Source of the DNA: Citrifermentans bremense
Lineage (GTDB): Bacteria > Desulfobacterota > Desulfuromonadia > Geobacterales > Geobacteraceae
Reading direction: 5' to 3'
Assembly: GCF_014218275.1 (NCBI RefSeq)
Contig: NZ_AP023213.1
Location: 3,512,001-3,576,000, forward strand
Length of the DNA: 64,000 nt
A model generated the notes under the pieces. It was not told where the DNA came from and ran no database searches. It worked only from the letters and a program-made list of their open reading frames with translations. Each line of letters opens with the position of its first letter. Position 1 is the first letter of the stretch. Below are positions 1 to 7,686 of this stretch, piece by piece. The position numbers and the translations under genes are program-made.

Positions 1-94
1 AAGTCACTAGGCATTACAACAAATCGCAGCGCGGGATGCGAAATGCTGCATTCCCAGTACGAGCAGATTCCAATGCTATGAAAGGGTCGCAATA

Positions 95-1342
95 ATGAAC
101 GCTATAACGCGCGTGCTCACTCCACCGGTACTGATTGCTTTACTGCTGATTCTACACACGCAATGCCTAGCAGCAGACAAATACGACAGTTTCACCACAA
201 CCCCTGTAGTGGGTATCTTCATGCCAGGCAGTTTCAATTCACTGAAGCCGGGTTTAATGACAGGGGTCAAGATTGACAAACAGCTGACAGACGCTTTTGG
301 GATTGAGGGAGATTTCAGCATGGTAGGTGCCGACGCAAAATCGTCCGGCAGCACTACCCTCTACCTGGCCACCTTTCAGACTATTTATCCTTTTCTCGAA
401 CGCCCCAATCTCACTCCATTCTTGACGTTCGGTGCTGGCGGAGTCATAGCTGACAAAGGGTCATCGAGCCCTTTAGTAAATTTCGGTCTAGGAGCCAAGT
501 ACTTCATAAAAAAGGATGTCGCCGTCAGGTTTGATTTCCGAGATGTCGCCGCAAGCAGCCTGGGAAACAGTTTCGAACTGACTGCGGGGGTAAGTTTTGT
601 CTTCGGCGGAGAAAAGAAGCAGCCCCGCCGCAGGCCGCGCCCACAGATTGCCGCAGCGACACCTATGACGAATCCGGCGTCCACCGCAGCCTCGACTAAC
701 CTGTCGACACCAACGGCTAAAGACCAGCCTGTTGTAACGCAAAGGAAAACCCCTAAACCAGTTCCCGCATCCCCCGCATCTACAACTGTTGCAACGACGC
801 CGCAGAGTGTTGCCGTTTCAACGATCGCCACGCCCGGCATTGCCTCCTCTGCATCAAGCGTGCAGCCTTCCCCTGTGGCTGCAGAGAAGACGGCACAAGC
901 GCCGCGAGAGAACGACAGCACCGAAACAACAGATCAGGCAAAACAAATAGTACCTGGCGCCGAAAAAAAACAAGCGTCAACACCTTCCGTGCCAGTTGCC
1001 GCCCCATTACTCCAAGCCACCTTCGAGTTCGACCTCAACAGCTACAAAATCAAGCCGAGCTTCACCGATGTGGGTAGAAAGATCGGCCTGTTCATGAAGC
1101 GCAACCCACAGATCATTGCACAGATCCATGGACACGCCGATATTACCGGCAGCGATGACCACAACCTCGCGCTTTCAGAGAAACGCGCAGTGCGAACAAA
1201 GCAGTACCTGATGAAGATGTACAACCTCTCTGCCGAGCGGTTCGAAATTCGCACCATGGGCAGTTCCGAACCGATCGCCGATAACACGACAGAGGTCGGC
1301 CGCAAAAAAAACCGCCGGGCCCTCGTCATCATTTTAAAGTAA
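95..1342 (+). CDS. OmpA-family outer-membrane protein
   Basis: A 415-residue precursor with a signal peptide (about residues 1-26). Residues about 30-173 form a small beta-barrel of alternating aromatic/hydrophobic strands. A long Pro/Thr/Ala/Ser-rich linker (about 175-305) follows. The C-terminal OmpA peptidoglycan-binding domain (about 308-415) carries GHADITGSDDHNLALSEKRA and, near the end, GRKKNRR, which correspond to the diaminopimelate-contacting signature of the family. The barrel should sit in the outer membrane while the C-terminal domain holds the peptidoglycan. The linker is unusually long and low in complexity. It is followed on the same strand by an OmcS-like cytochrome, but 367 bases and a hairpin separate them, so it is probably a separate unit. 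Domain calls are confident; any electron-transfer role is only suggested by position. Confidence 0.85.
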   Translation: MNAITRVLTPPVLIALLLILHTQCLAADKYDSFTTTPVVGIFMPGSFNSLKPGLMTGVKIDKQLTDAFGIEGDFSMVGADAKSSGSTTLYLATFQTIYPFLERPNLTPFLTFGAGGVIADKGSSSPLVNFGLGAKYFIKKDVAVRFDFRDVAASSLGNSFELTAGVSFVFGGEKKQPRRRPRPQIAAATPMTNPASTAASTNLSTPTAKDQPVVTQRKTPKPVPASPASTTVATTPQSVAVSTIATPGIASSASSVQPSPVAAEKTAQAPRENDSTETTDQAKQIVPGAEKKQASTPSVPVAAPLLQATFEFDLNSYKIKPSFTDVGRKIGLFMKRNPQIIAQIHGHADITGSDDHNLALSEKRAVRTKQYLMKMYNLSAERFEIRTMGSSEPIADNTTEVGRKKNRRALVIILK

Positions 1343-1409
1343 CCCTTCCCCCCACAATGCCTTTTCAGAGACAACCGTCCCCCTGTCTTCTCTGAAAATG
1401 CACCTCTTC

Positions 1410-1442
1410 CGCCGGGGCAGTAAACGACCTGCTGCCCCGGCG
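1410..1442. terminator. GC-rich hairpin downstream of the OmpA-type gene
   Basis: CGCCGGGGCAG (1410-1420) pairs perfectly with CTGCCCCGGCG (1432-1442) across an 11-nt loop, 68 bases after the stop codon. There is no T-tract, so it may be a weak terminator or an mRNA 3' stabilising hairpin. Confidence 0.4.
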
Positions 1443-1603
1443 CCTATGCACTGTTCAAAACCTGCACCGCGCCAACACCTCGTAAACCATTAATAACATC
1501 GGCAACTTAGCTTCAAGAGAGCCAAGATCTGATCAGAGCTTTGTCTGCTTGAAGAACACCCGCAAAAGATAACCGTTTTCATAGTTCTCATGACCAGAGC
1601 ATA

Positions 1604-1632
1604 TTTTCATTTTAAATTCAATACGATACAAT
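1604..1632 (+). promoter_or_regulatory. Possible sigma-70 promoter for the 1710 cytochrome
   Basis: TTTTCA, a 17-base spacer, then TACAAT, in an AT-rich stretch about 80 bases before the start codon. The -35 box is a poor match, so this is tentative. Confidence 0.3.
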
Positions 1633-1709
1633 CTTGCCCCCCATTTTTAACGGTATGGCGTACAATTTGTAACAGGTGGTGAAAGCAAAAATGAGGGAGG
1701 AAAACCATC

Positions 1710-3023
1710 ATGCTCACGACCTGCCTTAAGCGCACACCAGCCAGAATGTTTGCAATCCGTCTCGTGGTGATCGCAAGCATCTTACTCTGGGTCAACAATT
1801 CCCATGCAGCATACTTGGCCGGCAACGCCAAGCCCTTTCACAACGGCGGAACCGGAGAGTGCAATGGGTGCCATTCAACCGGCGCCGTCGAGAGTGGAGT
1901 ACCCAGACGCGGAAACCTGTTAGGTAGCGATGCAAGTTCCACGTGCCTCCGGTGCCACCAGTCCACCGAAGGGTTCCAACACGATGAACCCTATCAAGTC
2001 GCTACCAGCGGTATCACGCTAGTCGAAGGGATCGCTCCAAGAAACCTCACTCCCGGCGGGGACTTCGGCTGGTTGAAAAAAAATTACCGATGGTCCGGTG
2101 AAGGCCGGGACAAAGAAGCCAGCCAGGGAGAGCGCCACGGTCACAACATCGTAGCCGCAGATTACGGCTATTCAGCGGACACCAGACTTTCGATAGCGCC
2201 GGGAGGCAACTTCCCTTCCAACTCGTTATCCTGCATCAGCTGCCACGACCCGCACGGCAACTACCGCAGGTCCGTCGACGGAACGATCAGCAATGCCGGC
2301 AAGCCCATCATCGCTTCAGGCTCCTACAACGACAGCCCTGATCCAGACGGACTCAGCACCGTCAGCGTCTACAGGATGCTGGCAGGCAAGGGGTATCAAG
2401 GCGCGCCCGGTGTCGAGTTCACAGCCGACCCGCCGGCTGCGGTGGCGCCATCGGCCTATAACAGGGAGGAATCCTCAACTGACACCCGGGTCGCCTATGG
2501 AAGCGGGGTGTCCGAATGGTGCAGCAACTGCCACGGCTCGATTCACGATGCCGGCACCGGCAGAGCCACCCAGCATCCTTCCGGGAAACAGGGCAAACTG
2601 AGCGCAGAGGTCACTTACAACTACAATGCCTACATTTCCTCAGGAAACCTGAACGGGTCCTCTGCGACCGCATACAACTCTTTAGCGCCTTTTGAAATGG
2701 GAACAGACGAGTACTCTGTGCTCAAGGCGACGGCCAACAGCAACGGTTCCAACAAAAGCGGTGCTACGATGGACTCCAACGTCATGTGCCTGTCCTGCCA
2801 CCGTGCCCATGCCTCGGGTTGGGACAGCAGCATGAGGTGGAATGTCAATACGACCTTTATCGTGTACGACGGAAGGTATCCAGGCACAGATAACGGGGCA
2901 CCTGCAGCCATAGCGCAGGGACGTACCTCTGCCGAAGTGAAGATGGCGATGTATGGCAAAAAAGCATCTGATTTCGCCGTTTATCAGAGAAGCCTTTGCA
3001 ATAAGTGTCACGCCAAAGACTGA
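1710..3023 (+). CDS. OmcS-like hexaheme c-type cytochrome (orphan paralogue)
   Basis: 437 residues with an N-terminal signal peptide ending near NNSHA-AY. There are six CXXCH haem sites: CNGCH, CLRCH, CISCH, CSNCH, CLSCH and CNKCH. The blocks LTPGGDFGWLKK, ERHGHNIV, SCHDPHGNYRR, CLSCHRAHASGWD and the final LCNKCHAKD match the OmcS layout as I recall it, as do the two paralogues at 17.1-20.2 kb. OmcS polymerises outside the cell into haem-chain nanowires that carry respiratory electrons to metal oxides. This copy sits apart from the main cluster on the other strand and is more diverged at the N-terminus, with FHNGGTGECNGC where the others have FHSGGV.ECEGC. GGAGG lies upstream of the ATG. Whether it forms filaments cannot be told from sequence. 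Confidence 0.85.
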   Translation: MLTTCLKRTPARMFAIRLVVIASILLWVNNSHAAYLAGNAKPFHNGGTGECNGCHSTGAVESGVPRRGNLLGSDASSTCLRCHQSTEGFQHDEPYQVATSGITLVEGIAPRNLTPGGDFGWLKKNYRWSGEGRDKEASQGERHGHNIVAADYGYSADTRLSIAPGGNFPSNSLSCISCHDPHGNYRRSVDGTISNAGKPIIASGSYNDSPDPDGLSTVSVYRMLAGKGYQGAPGVEFTADPPAAVAPSAYNREESSTDTRVAYGSGVSEWCSNCHGSIHDAGTGRATQHPSGKQGKLSAEVTYNYNAYISSGNLNGSSATAYNSLAPFEMGTDEYSVLKATANSNGSNKSGATMDSNVMCLSCHRAHASGWDSSMRWNVNTTFIVYDGRYPGTDNGAPAAIAQGRTSAEVKMAMYGKKASDFAVYQRSLCNKCHAKD

Positions 3024-3149
3024 TTCGCTGCGGGCGCCAAGGCTATTTTCTGAACACATCGATGGTAGTAAAAGCTGTTAAAATCCGATCTAGAGTGTTA
3101 TAAATAGCGGCGGTTATACCAATTCCAATCAATCAAGGAACCAATTGCA

Positions 3150-3605
3150 ATGACTAGATCAACCACAGCTTTACTGGCCTTCGCACTGCTTTTACTGTCC
3201 ATCAACTGCCATGCCGCTACCATTCCCAACGGGTATGAGGACATCAGATGGGGCACCATGTTTCACAAAATCGTGGAAGCCTACCCCAAGGGTAAAATGG
3301 CCGAGTACAACAAGCAGATGGTGTACACCCAGGAGAAACCGGATGAAACCATAGCTTCTCGCATGTTTGTCTTCAAAGATGGTTTAATGGTGAGCGTCGC
3401 TGTCACATTTGAAGGTAAATATGTATCCAAAACGGGCGTGGAGAAACTAAAGCAAATGTTCATCCAGCAGTACGGCAAAGGGAAGGCCGGCAAGCAGGGT
3501 ACGCATATGTCGACCTACGTTTGGAAAGGAAAGCAGTCAAAGGTGTCGTTCCTTTATGTCCCCAATCATCCTGAGATGACCGTGCTCCAGTTTGAAAAGA
3601 TGTAG
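3150..3605 (+). CDS. Small exported protein of unknown function
   Basis: 151 residues with a clear signal peptide (cleavage near NCHA-AT). The mature part is about 128 residues, contains no cysteine, and begins with a YEDIRWGTMFHKIVEAYP segment. I recognise no family with confidence. It is preceded by AAGGA and followed at 3640-3677 by a strong bidirectional terminator. The 126-base gap after the hexaheme gene could allow co-transcription with it. Confidence 0.6.
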   Translation: MTRSTTALLAFALLLLSINCHAATIPNGYEDIRWGTMFHKIVEAYPKGKMAEYNKQMVYTQEKPDETIASRMFVFKDGLMVSVAVTFEGKYVSKTGVEKLKQMFIQQYGKGKAGKQGTHMSTYVWKGKQSKVSFLYVPNHPEMTVLQFEKM

Positions 3606-3639
3606 TTGCGGCAGGTTATGCGGCAGGTTTTAGTGGCAA

Positions 3640-3677
3640 AAAAGCCTCCTCAAAGGCGTTATCTTTGGGAGGCTTTT
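3640..3677. terminator. Bidirectional rho-independent terminator
   Basis: AAAAGCCTCC (3640-3649) pairs with GGAGGCTTTT (3668-3677), and the stem continues inward as CAAAG/CTTTG after a single bulged T. A-rich and T-rich flanks make it work in both directions. It ends the + gene at 3605 and the long minus-strand cluster arriving from 20 kb. Confidence 0.85.
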
Positions 3678-3712
3678 CTTATGTCGTCGATATTCACCGC
3701 TGCTTAATTGCT

Positions 3713-4138
3713 CTAGTCAGTTCCCTTTGTGAGCCTTTTCAAGGCGTCTTTGGCAGGGGCGAAGCCCTTGAAAGAAGCTTTTTTAAACCACTTTATCGCC
3801 TCGCTCTCGTCCTTGTCGACCCCGTAACCATTGGCATACATCACACCAAGCCGGTACATGGCCTTGGCAGAACCCTTCTCGGCCGCTTTCATATACCATT
3901 CACTAGCTTTCACACCATCTTCAGGGACGCCTTCGCCGTGCTCATACATATAGGCGACCATGTAAAGCGAGCCCTGGTCATCGTCGAACATGAACTCTTT
4001 CATGGCGTTCTGATAGTCCTTCATCAGATACAATTCACGCCCTTTGCTGTAGTCGGCTCTCAGCGGCGACGTCAAAAAGCAAACACCGGCAATAACGGCA
4101 GTAGAGAGGATGTACCTTTTAAAGATTCTTCTTTTCAT
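3713..4138 (-). CDS. Exported Sel1-repeat protein, short
   Basis: About 141 residues: signal peptide, then at least two Sel1-type alpha/alpha repeats (GSLYMVAYMYEHGEGV; KAMYRLGVMYANGYGV followed by EAIKWFKKA). ATG at 4138 is chosen over the upstream TTG because AAGGAG lies six bases before it. Sel1 repeats form solenoids for protein-protein contact, usually periplasmic when exported. It is the last gene before the terminator at 3640-3677 and the third of a Sel1/lipoprotein/Sel1 trio at the tail of the cytochrome cluster. Confidence 0.75.
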   Translation of the reverse strand: MKRRIFKRYILSTAVIAGVCFLTSPLRADYSKGRELYLMKDYQNAMKEFMFDDDQGSLYMVAYMYEHGEGVPEDGVKASEWYMKAAEKGSAKAMYRLGVMYANGYGVDKDESEAIKWFKKASFKGFAPAKDALKRLTKGTD

Positions 4139-4191
4139 CAAGTTCTCCTTGGTGCCTTGGTGATACCTTTACTTCGTCCATAAAGTAGTCG

Positions 4192-4506
4192 TTACTCCTT
4201 CACGAACTTGTCGTCCTCGATGACGAGTACTTTCTTGCCTTCGAATCTGGCGAGCACCTCTTTTCCTATAGGGGGCTGAATGCTCAACTGGACGGAATCA
4301 TCATCGCGTACCGCCCAGATAAACTGGATGTTGTGCGGAAGATTCACACCAGCGGGAGGGTTCATGACCCCGGTCTTGTTTTCATTGAACTGAAAGCTGC
4401 CGCTTTTGCCAACCCATTTGCCAAGAAGCCTGCTTTCGGGTTTGCTGCACGATATGATGGCGGCCAGGGAAACAAACACCAGAATTCCCACAACAAATCT
4501 TTTCAC
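4192..4506 (-). CDS. Small lipoprotein of unknown function
   Basis: 104 residues starting at GTG, preceded by AGGAGG at a 7-base spacing. The signal peptide ends in a lipobox (AAIISC-S), so it should be lipid-anchored. The mature part (about 84 residues) begins RLLGKWVGKSGSFQFNENKTG, a pattern seen in small lipocalin-like or META-like exported proteins, but I cannot assign a family. It lies between two Sel1 genes on the same strand. Confidence 0.6.
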   Translation of the reverse strand: MKRFVVGILVFVSLAAIISCSKPESRLLGKWVGKSGSFQFNENKTGVMNPPAGVNLPHNIQFIWAVRDDDSVQLSIQPPIGKEVLARFEGKKVLVIEDDKFVKE

Positions 4507-4577
4507 ACCCTACCTCCTGACCTACTGAATTCCCTGAATTTTACACATGTTTTTTCAGCTTTTGAGGGTACCTTCTC

Positions 4578-5396
4578 CTACTTCCCGAGCAACTGAAGTT
4601 CAGATGCGGCATTATGGTTCCCTTGCGCCGCTGCCTTGCGAAGCCATGCCACAGCCTCGTCAGCGTTGCGTGCGACACCTTTACCATGCAGGTAGCACTT
4701 TGAAATCTGATACTGCGCATCGGCGTGCCCAGCCTTGGCCGCCAGCAGCAAAAACCTGGCGCCCTCTACCACGTCCGGATCGATGCCGTCACCTTCAGAA
4801 AGCATCAGGCCGTAGTAGTACTGCGCCTGAGCATCGCCCTGCCGGGCAGCCTTGCTAAACCAGAGGGCTGCTTCGCGCTTGTCCACCCCAAGATCCTGAC
4901 CAAAGTAGTAGACCAGACCCAGATTCACCTGGGCTCGCACTATGCCGCGCTCGGCGTCACGTCGATACCATTTGGTCTCCATGTCTTCTTTGAGGGCGTA
5001 CAAGCGCTCAAGTTCGTCCAGCGCCTCCTGATTGCCCTGCGCACCCGCTTTGCGGTACCACTTAACGGCCTCGGCGGGATTCTCCTCCACGCCGTCGCCG
5101 GTTCTATACATCTGCCCGAGGTTCACTTGAGCATCCTCATTGCCGAGAACGGCCGCCTTCAAGAGCCAGTGCACCGCTTCGGCTTTGTCCTGCCGGACAC
5201 CATCTCCTCTGTAATACATCAACCCTATGTTATTGAGGGCCTGCGCCCCGCCATCCGCCCTGTAGAGTTGCAAGGCCGTTTCATAGTCTCCGTCGTTCAG
5301 GGCTTTTTCGGCCAGTTCCAGATTGCCGGCCGCAATTGCAAGGGAACAGATTAGAGAAGATGCCAACAGAACAAAACCGGGCAGAGATTTCTTCAT
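4578..5396 (-). CDS. Exported Sel1-repeat protein
   Basis: 272 residues: signal peptide (to about residue 22), a short helical N-terminal part (ELAEKALNDGDYETALQLY), then about six Sel1 repeats recognisable by LG.MY..GDGV and A..W..KAA. GAGG lies upstream of the ATG. It follows the NHL gene by 76 bases on the same strand. Its first repeats closely resemble the product of 32051-32863, so the two are paralogues. The likely role is a scaffold for exported proteins; no enzymatic motif is visible. Confidence 0.8.
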   Translation of the reverse strand: MKKSLPGFVLLASSLICSLAIAAGNLELAEKALNDGDYETALQLYRADGGAQALNNIGLMYYRGDGVRQDKAEAVHWLLKAAVLGNEDAQVNLGQMYRTGDGVEENPAEAVKWYRKAGAQGNQEALDELERLYALKEDMETKWYRRDAERGIVRAQVNLGLVYYFGQDLGVDKREAALWFSKAARQGDAQAQYYYGLMLSEGDGIDPDVVEGARFLLLAAKAGHADAQYQISKCYLHGKGVARNADEAVAWLRKAAAQGNHNAASELQLLGK

Positions 5397-5472
5397 CGTC
5401 GCTTTCCTCAGCCATGCAATAGTCCGGGTGGCAGGTCACCCGGTGGTATGGAGGTGACGCTCTCCCAAGGCG

Positions 5473-6381
5473 CTACTTGGCGCTCTCGAAAACCTGAACC
5501 CGGGAGTTCCCACGGTCGGCTATGAAGACATTCCCGTTTTTGTCGAAGCAAATCTGGGTGGGGTAATACAGTTGGCCGGCTTTCCAGCCCAAACCCAACT
5601 GGCGCCCCTGAAAGCTGCCATCCGGGCCTATGGTCACGACTGCACCTCCATCCTGATCCAGCAGGTACAGTTCCCCACCCCGGCTCGCGGTGGTCACGAA
5701 ACCAGCGAAATTCAGGTACTCATGCAGGTCCTTAGTGAGCGGCGTGAACTGCGTCGCGTCTTTTTTCGCCACGTACAGCCTGGAGCCAACCGAATCGAGC
5801 AAAATCACATCAGCGCCAGGGGTCACGGCAAGATCCGTTATAAAACCAAATCCGGCAGGGAAAGGTATCTGGCCAAGAAGTTTACCGTCCATGGCCACAT
5901 GCAAAACGCGCTCGCCGCCTATGTCAAGAAGGTAGACACTGTTAGCGCCGTCCACCTTGAAGCTCTTGATGACGTACTTATCCGGGTTAGTCACGCCATA
6001 GGGGGTTACGAAACCGGCGAAACTGCCATCAGGGTTGAGGTGTGCAAGCTTCTGCTGCTTGCCGTCAAGGACAAAGATGTCGTTCTTTGCACCGAACTGC
6101 ACTTTAACGGGAACCTGCACCTGGGGGAGTTTAATCTCCTGCCCCCCCTTGAGGGTCCTGTCCTGAAAGGTGTAACGCAGAAGGCGTCCGTTGCCGGTGT
6201 CGGCGACCACTACTTCCGACTGGTCGTTGCAGGCGATACCCTCGGGGCTCTTGATGAGCCCCTCCTTGTCATCGGCGCTGATGGTGGTAAGGAACCGGAG
6301 CTTAAGTGACCCAGCGGCAAAAGACTGGACCGGCACCAGCAGGACCAGAAGCAGAAGGTTGGCGTATATCAAGGCTCGCAT
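5473..6381 (-). CDS. Exported NHL-repeat beta-propeller protein
   Basis: 302 residues from ATG 6381, chosen because GGAGG lies just upstream and the signal peptide then starts at MRALIYANLLLL. The rest is an NHL-type propeller with repeats such as KSPEGIACNDQSEVVVADTGNGRLLRY and YPTQICFDKNGNVFIADRGNSRVQVF (opening and closing blades). NHL propellers bind proteins or ligands and are common partners of exported cytochromes in Geobacter. The start lies only a few bases from the stop of the 16-heme gene, so translation is probably coupled. No haem motif is present. Confidence 0.8.
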   Translation of the reverse strand: MRALIYANLLLLVLLVPVQSFAAGSLKLRFLTTISADDKEGLIKSPEGIACNDQSEVVVADTGNGRLLRYTFQDRTLKGGQEIKLPQVQVPVKVQFGAKNDIFVLDGKQQKLAHLNPDGSFAGFVTPYGVTNPDKYVIKSFKVDGANSVYLLDIGGERVLHVAMDGKLLGQIPFPAGFGFITDLAVTPGADVILLDSVGSRLYVAKKDATQFTPLTKDLHEYLNFAGFVTTASRGGELYLLDQDGGAVVTIGPDGSFQGRQLGLGWKAGQLYYPTQICFDKNGNVFIADRGNSRVQVFESAK

Positions 6382-6386
6382 GTCAA

Positions 6387-7667
6387 TTACCTCCGGAATT
6401 TTTCGTGGCACTGGACGCACAGTTCACTTACCGTATTGAACGGCATCAGGCCTTTGTACTCGGTTCCATGAGAACGGTGGCAACTCAAACAGTTAAGCGT
6501 TGCATTCTTGTTTCTGGGATCCTTGTACTTATCGCCGATGGGGTGCGTAGAGTGCTTCATCCAGTCGTGGCAGGTGGCGCACACGTCTATGACTGAGCCC
6601 TGCTTTACGAGCAACTGGTAGTTCGAGGAATGCGGATCGTGGCAGGCAGTACAGTTTCCAGAAGCCACCGGCTCATGCTTGGTCACTGACTTGTTCTGTC
6701 GCTGAATAGTGTCAGCATGGCACTTGCCGCAAACAATCAACATCGGCTCCTTCAGTAACCCCTTTTCCTTACCCGCATGCGGGTTATGACAGGTCAGGCA
6801 TCCTTTCTTGCTGAACAGCGGTGAGTGGACCTTGTTCTTGCCGAAGGCCGAGTTGTACATGTCATTGTGACAACCCTTGCAGAGTTCGCCGCCCTGACGT
6901 TTGGTCTTCAGGGCGTTGGGCGATGCGGCGTCTTCATGGCACTGGTTGCACATCTTGCTTGCCACCGGCTTGTGCACGTTGTTGTACAGGATCCCCTGCA
7001 CGCTAGAGCCGTGAGGATCGTGACAGGAGGTGCAATGTGTGTTCGCCATGGGGTAGTTCATGTGACGCTTGATGAACATAGGCTTGTCTGTTTTGTGGCA
7101 ACCGCTGCACAGCGCACTTACTTTGTCCTTCAGGAGAAAATCCTCCTTGACCGACATGTGCGGGTCATGGCAGATGGTGCAGTCCTTCGTCACAGGCGCG
7201 TGTTGGAACTTCGCCTTCGCGATGGCGTTTTTCAATGCCTTGTGGCACTCAAGGCACAACTCGTTCCCCCCCTTGAGCAGGTTGTTCTTGATGGCGGAAG
7301 AATGCGGGTCGTGACACTTCATGCAGTTGCCTTCAACGACGACCTTATGGTTGCTTATCGCGTTCGCAGACAACAGGTCTTTATGGCAGGACGAGCATAT
7401 CTTGGAACTGTCGGCAGACAATAGCTTCTTGAAATTCGAGCTGTGCGGGTTGTGGCACCCGGTGCAGTCCCCTTTCTTCACCGGGGTGTGCACATAGGTC
7501 TTCTTCAGCTTCTCCTCGAAGGTCGTATGGCAATCCTGGCAGAGTTTACCGAAGGCCCCCGGTTTAAGCCGGAATTTCGCGGTGTTATCTTGAGCGTTGG
7601 CTATGAGGCCGACCATGAGAGAGCCGATAACACCAAACAGGATCAATACCTTGTGTCTATTTATCAT
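6387..7667 (-). CDS. 16-heme c-type cytochrome, doubled CXXCH family
   Basis: 426 residues from ATG 7667, preceded by GAGGAG. Signal peptide about 1-25. I count 16 CXXCH sites: CQDCH, CTGCH, CSSCH, CMKCH, CLECH, CTICH, CSGCH, CTSCH, CNQCH, CKGCH, CLTCH, CGKCH, CTACH, CATCH, CLSCH and CVQCH. They alternate between sites followed by .PH.S and sites within a helix, the doubled-CXXCH pattern. It is immediately downstream of a 26-heme gene of the same build (20-base gap) and upstream of an NHL gene, matching the gene order I remember downstream of omcS/omcT in G. sulfurreducens. The likely role is a periplasmic or outer-membrane electron conduit feeding the filament cytochromes. Confidence 0.88.
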   Translation of the reverse strand: MINRHKVLILFGVIGSLMVGLIANAQDNTAKFRLKPGAFGKLCQDCHTTFEEKLKKTYVHTPVKKGDCTGCHNPHSSNFKKLLSADSSKICSSCHKDLLSANAISNHKVVVEGNCMKCHDPHSSAIKNNLLKGGNELCLECHKALKNAIAKAKFQHAPVTKDCTICHDPHMSVKEDFLLKDKVSALCSGCHKTDKPMFIKRHMNYPMANTHCTSCHDPHGSSVQGILYNNVHKPVASKMCNQCHEDAASPNALKTKRQGGELCKGCHNDMYNSAFGKNKVHSPLFSKKGCLTCHNPHAGKEKGLLKEPMLIVCGKCHADTIQRQNKSVTKHEPVASGNCTACHDPHSSNYQLLVKQGSVIDVCATCHDWMKHSTHPIGDKYKDPRNKNATLNCLSCHRSHGTEYKGLMPFNTVSELCVQCHEKFRR

Positions 7668-7686
7668 TGTAAAGCTCCTCAAATGA

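Larger units (their letters stand above)
1343..1709. other. Intergenic region with terminator-like hairpin
   Basis: A 367-base gap between the OmpA-type gene and the hexaheme cytochrome. I see an 11-bp perfect inverted repeat at 1410-1420 / 1432-1442 with no clear T-run, and a possible promoter near 1604-1632. No gene is supported here. Confidence 0.5.

Noticed and set aside
1650-1675. Sigma-54-like TGGCGTACAATTTGT before the orphan hexaheme gene
   Set aside because: The -12 element has GT in place of the essential GC, so it does not meet the RpoN rule.
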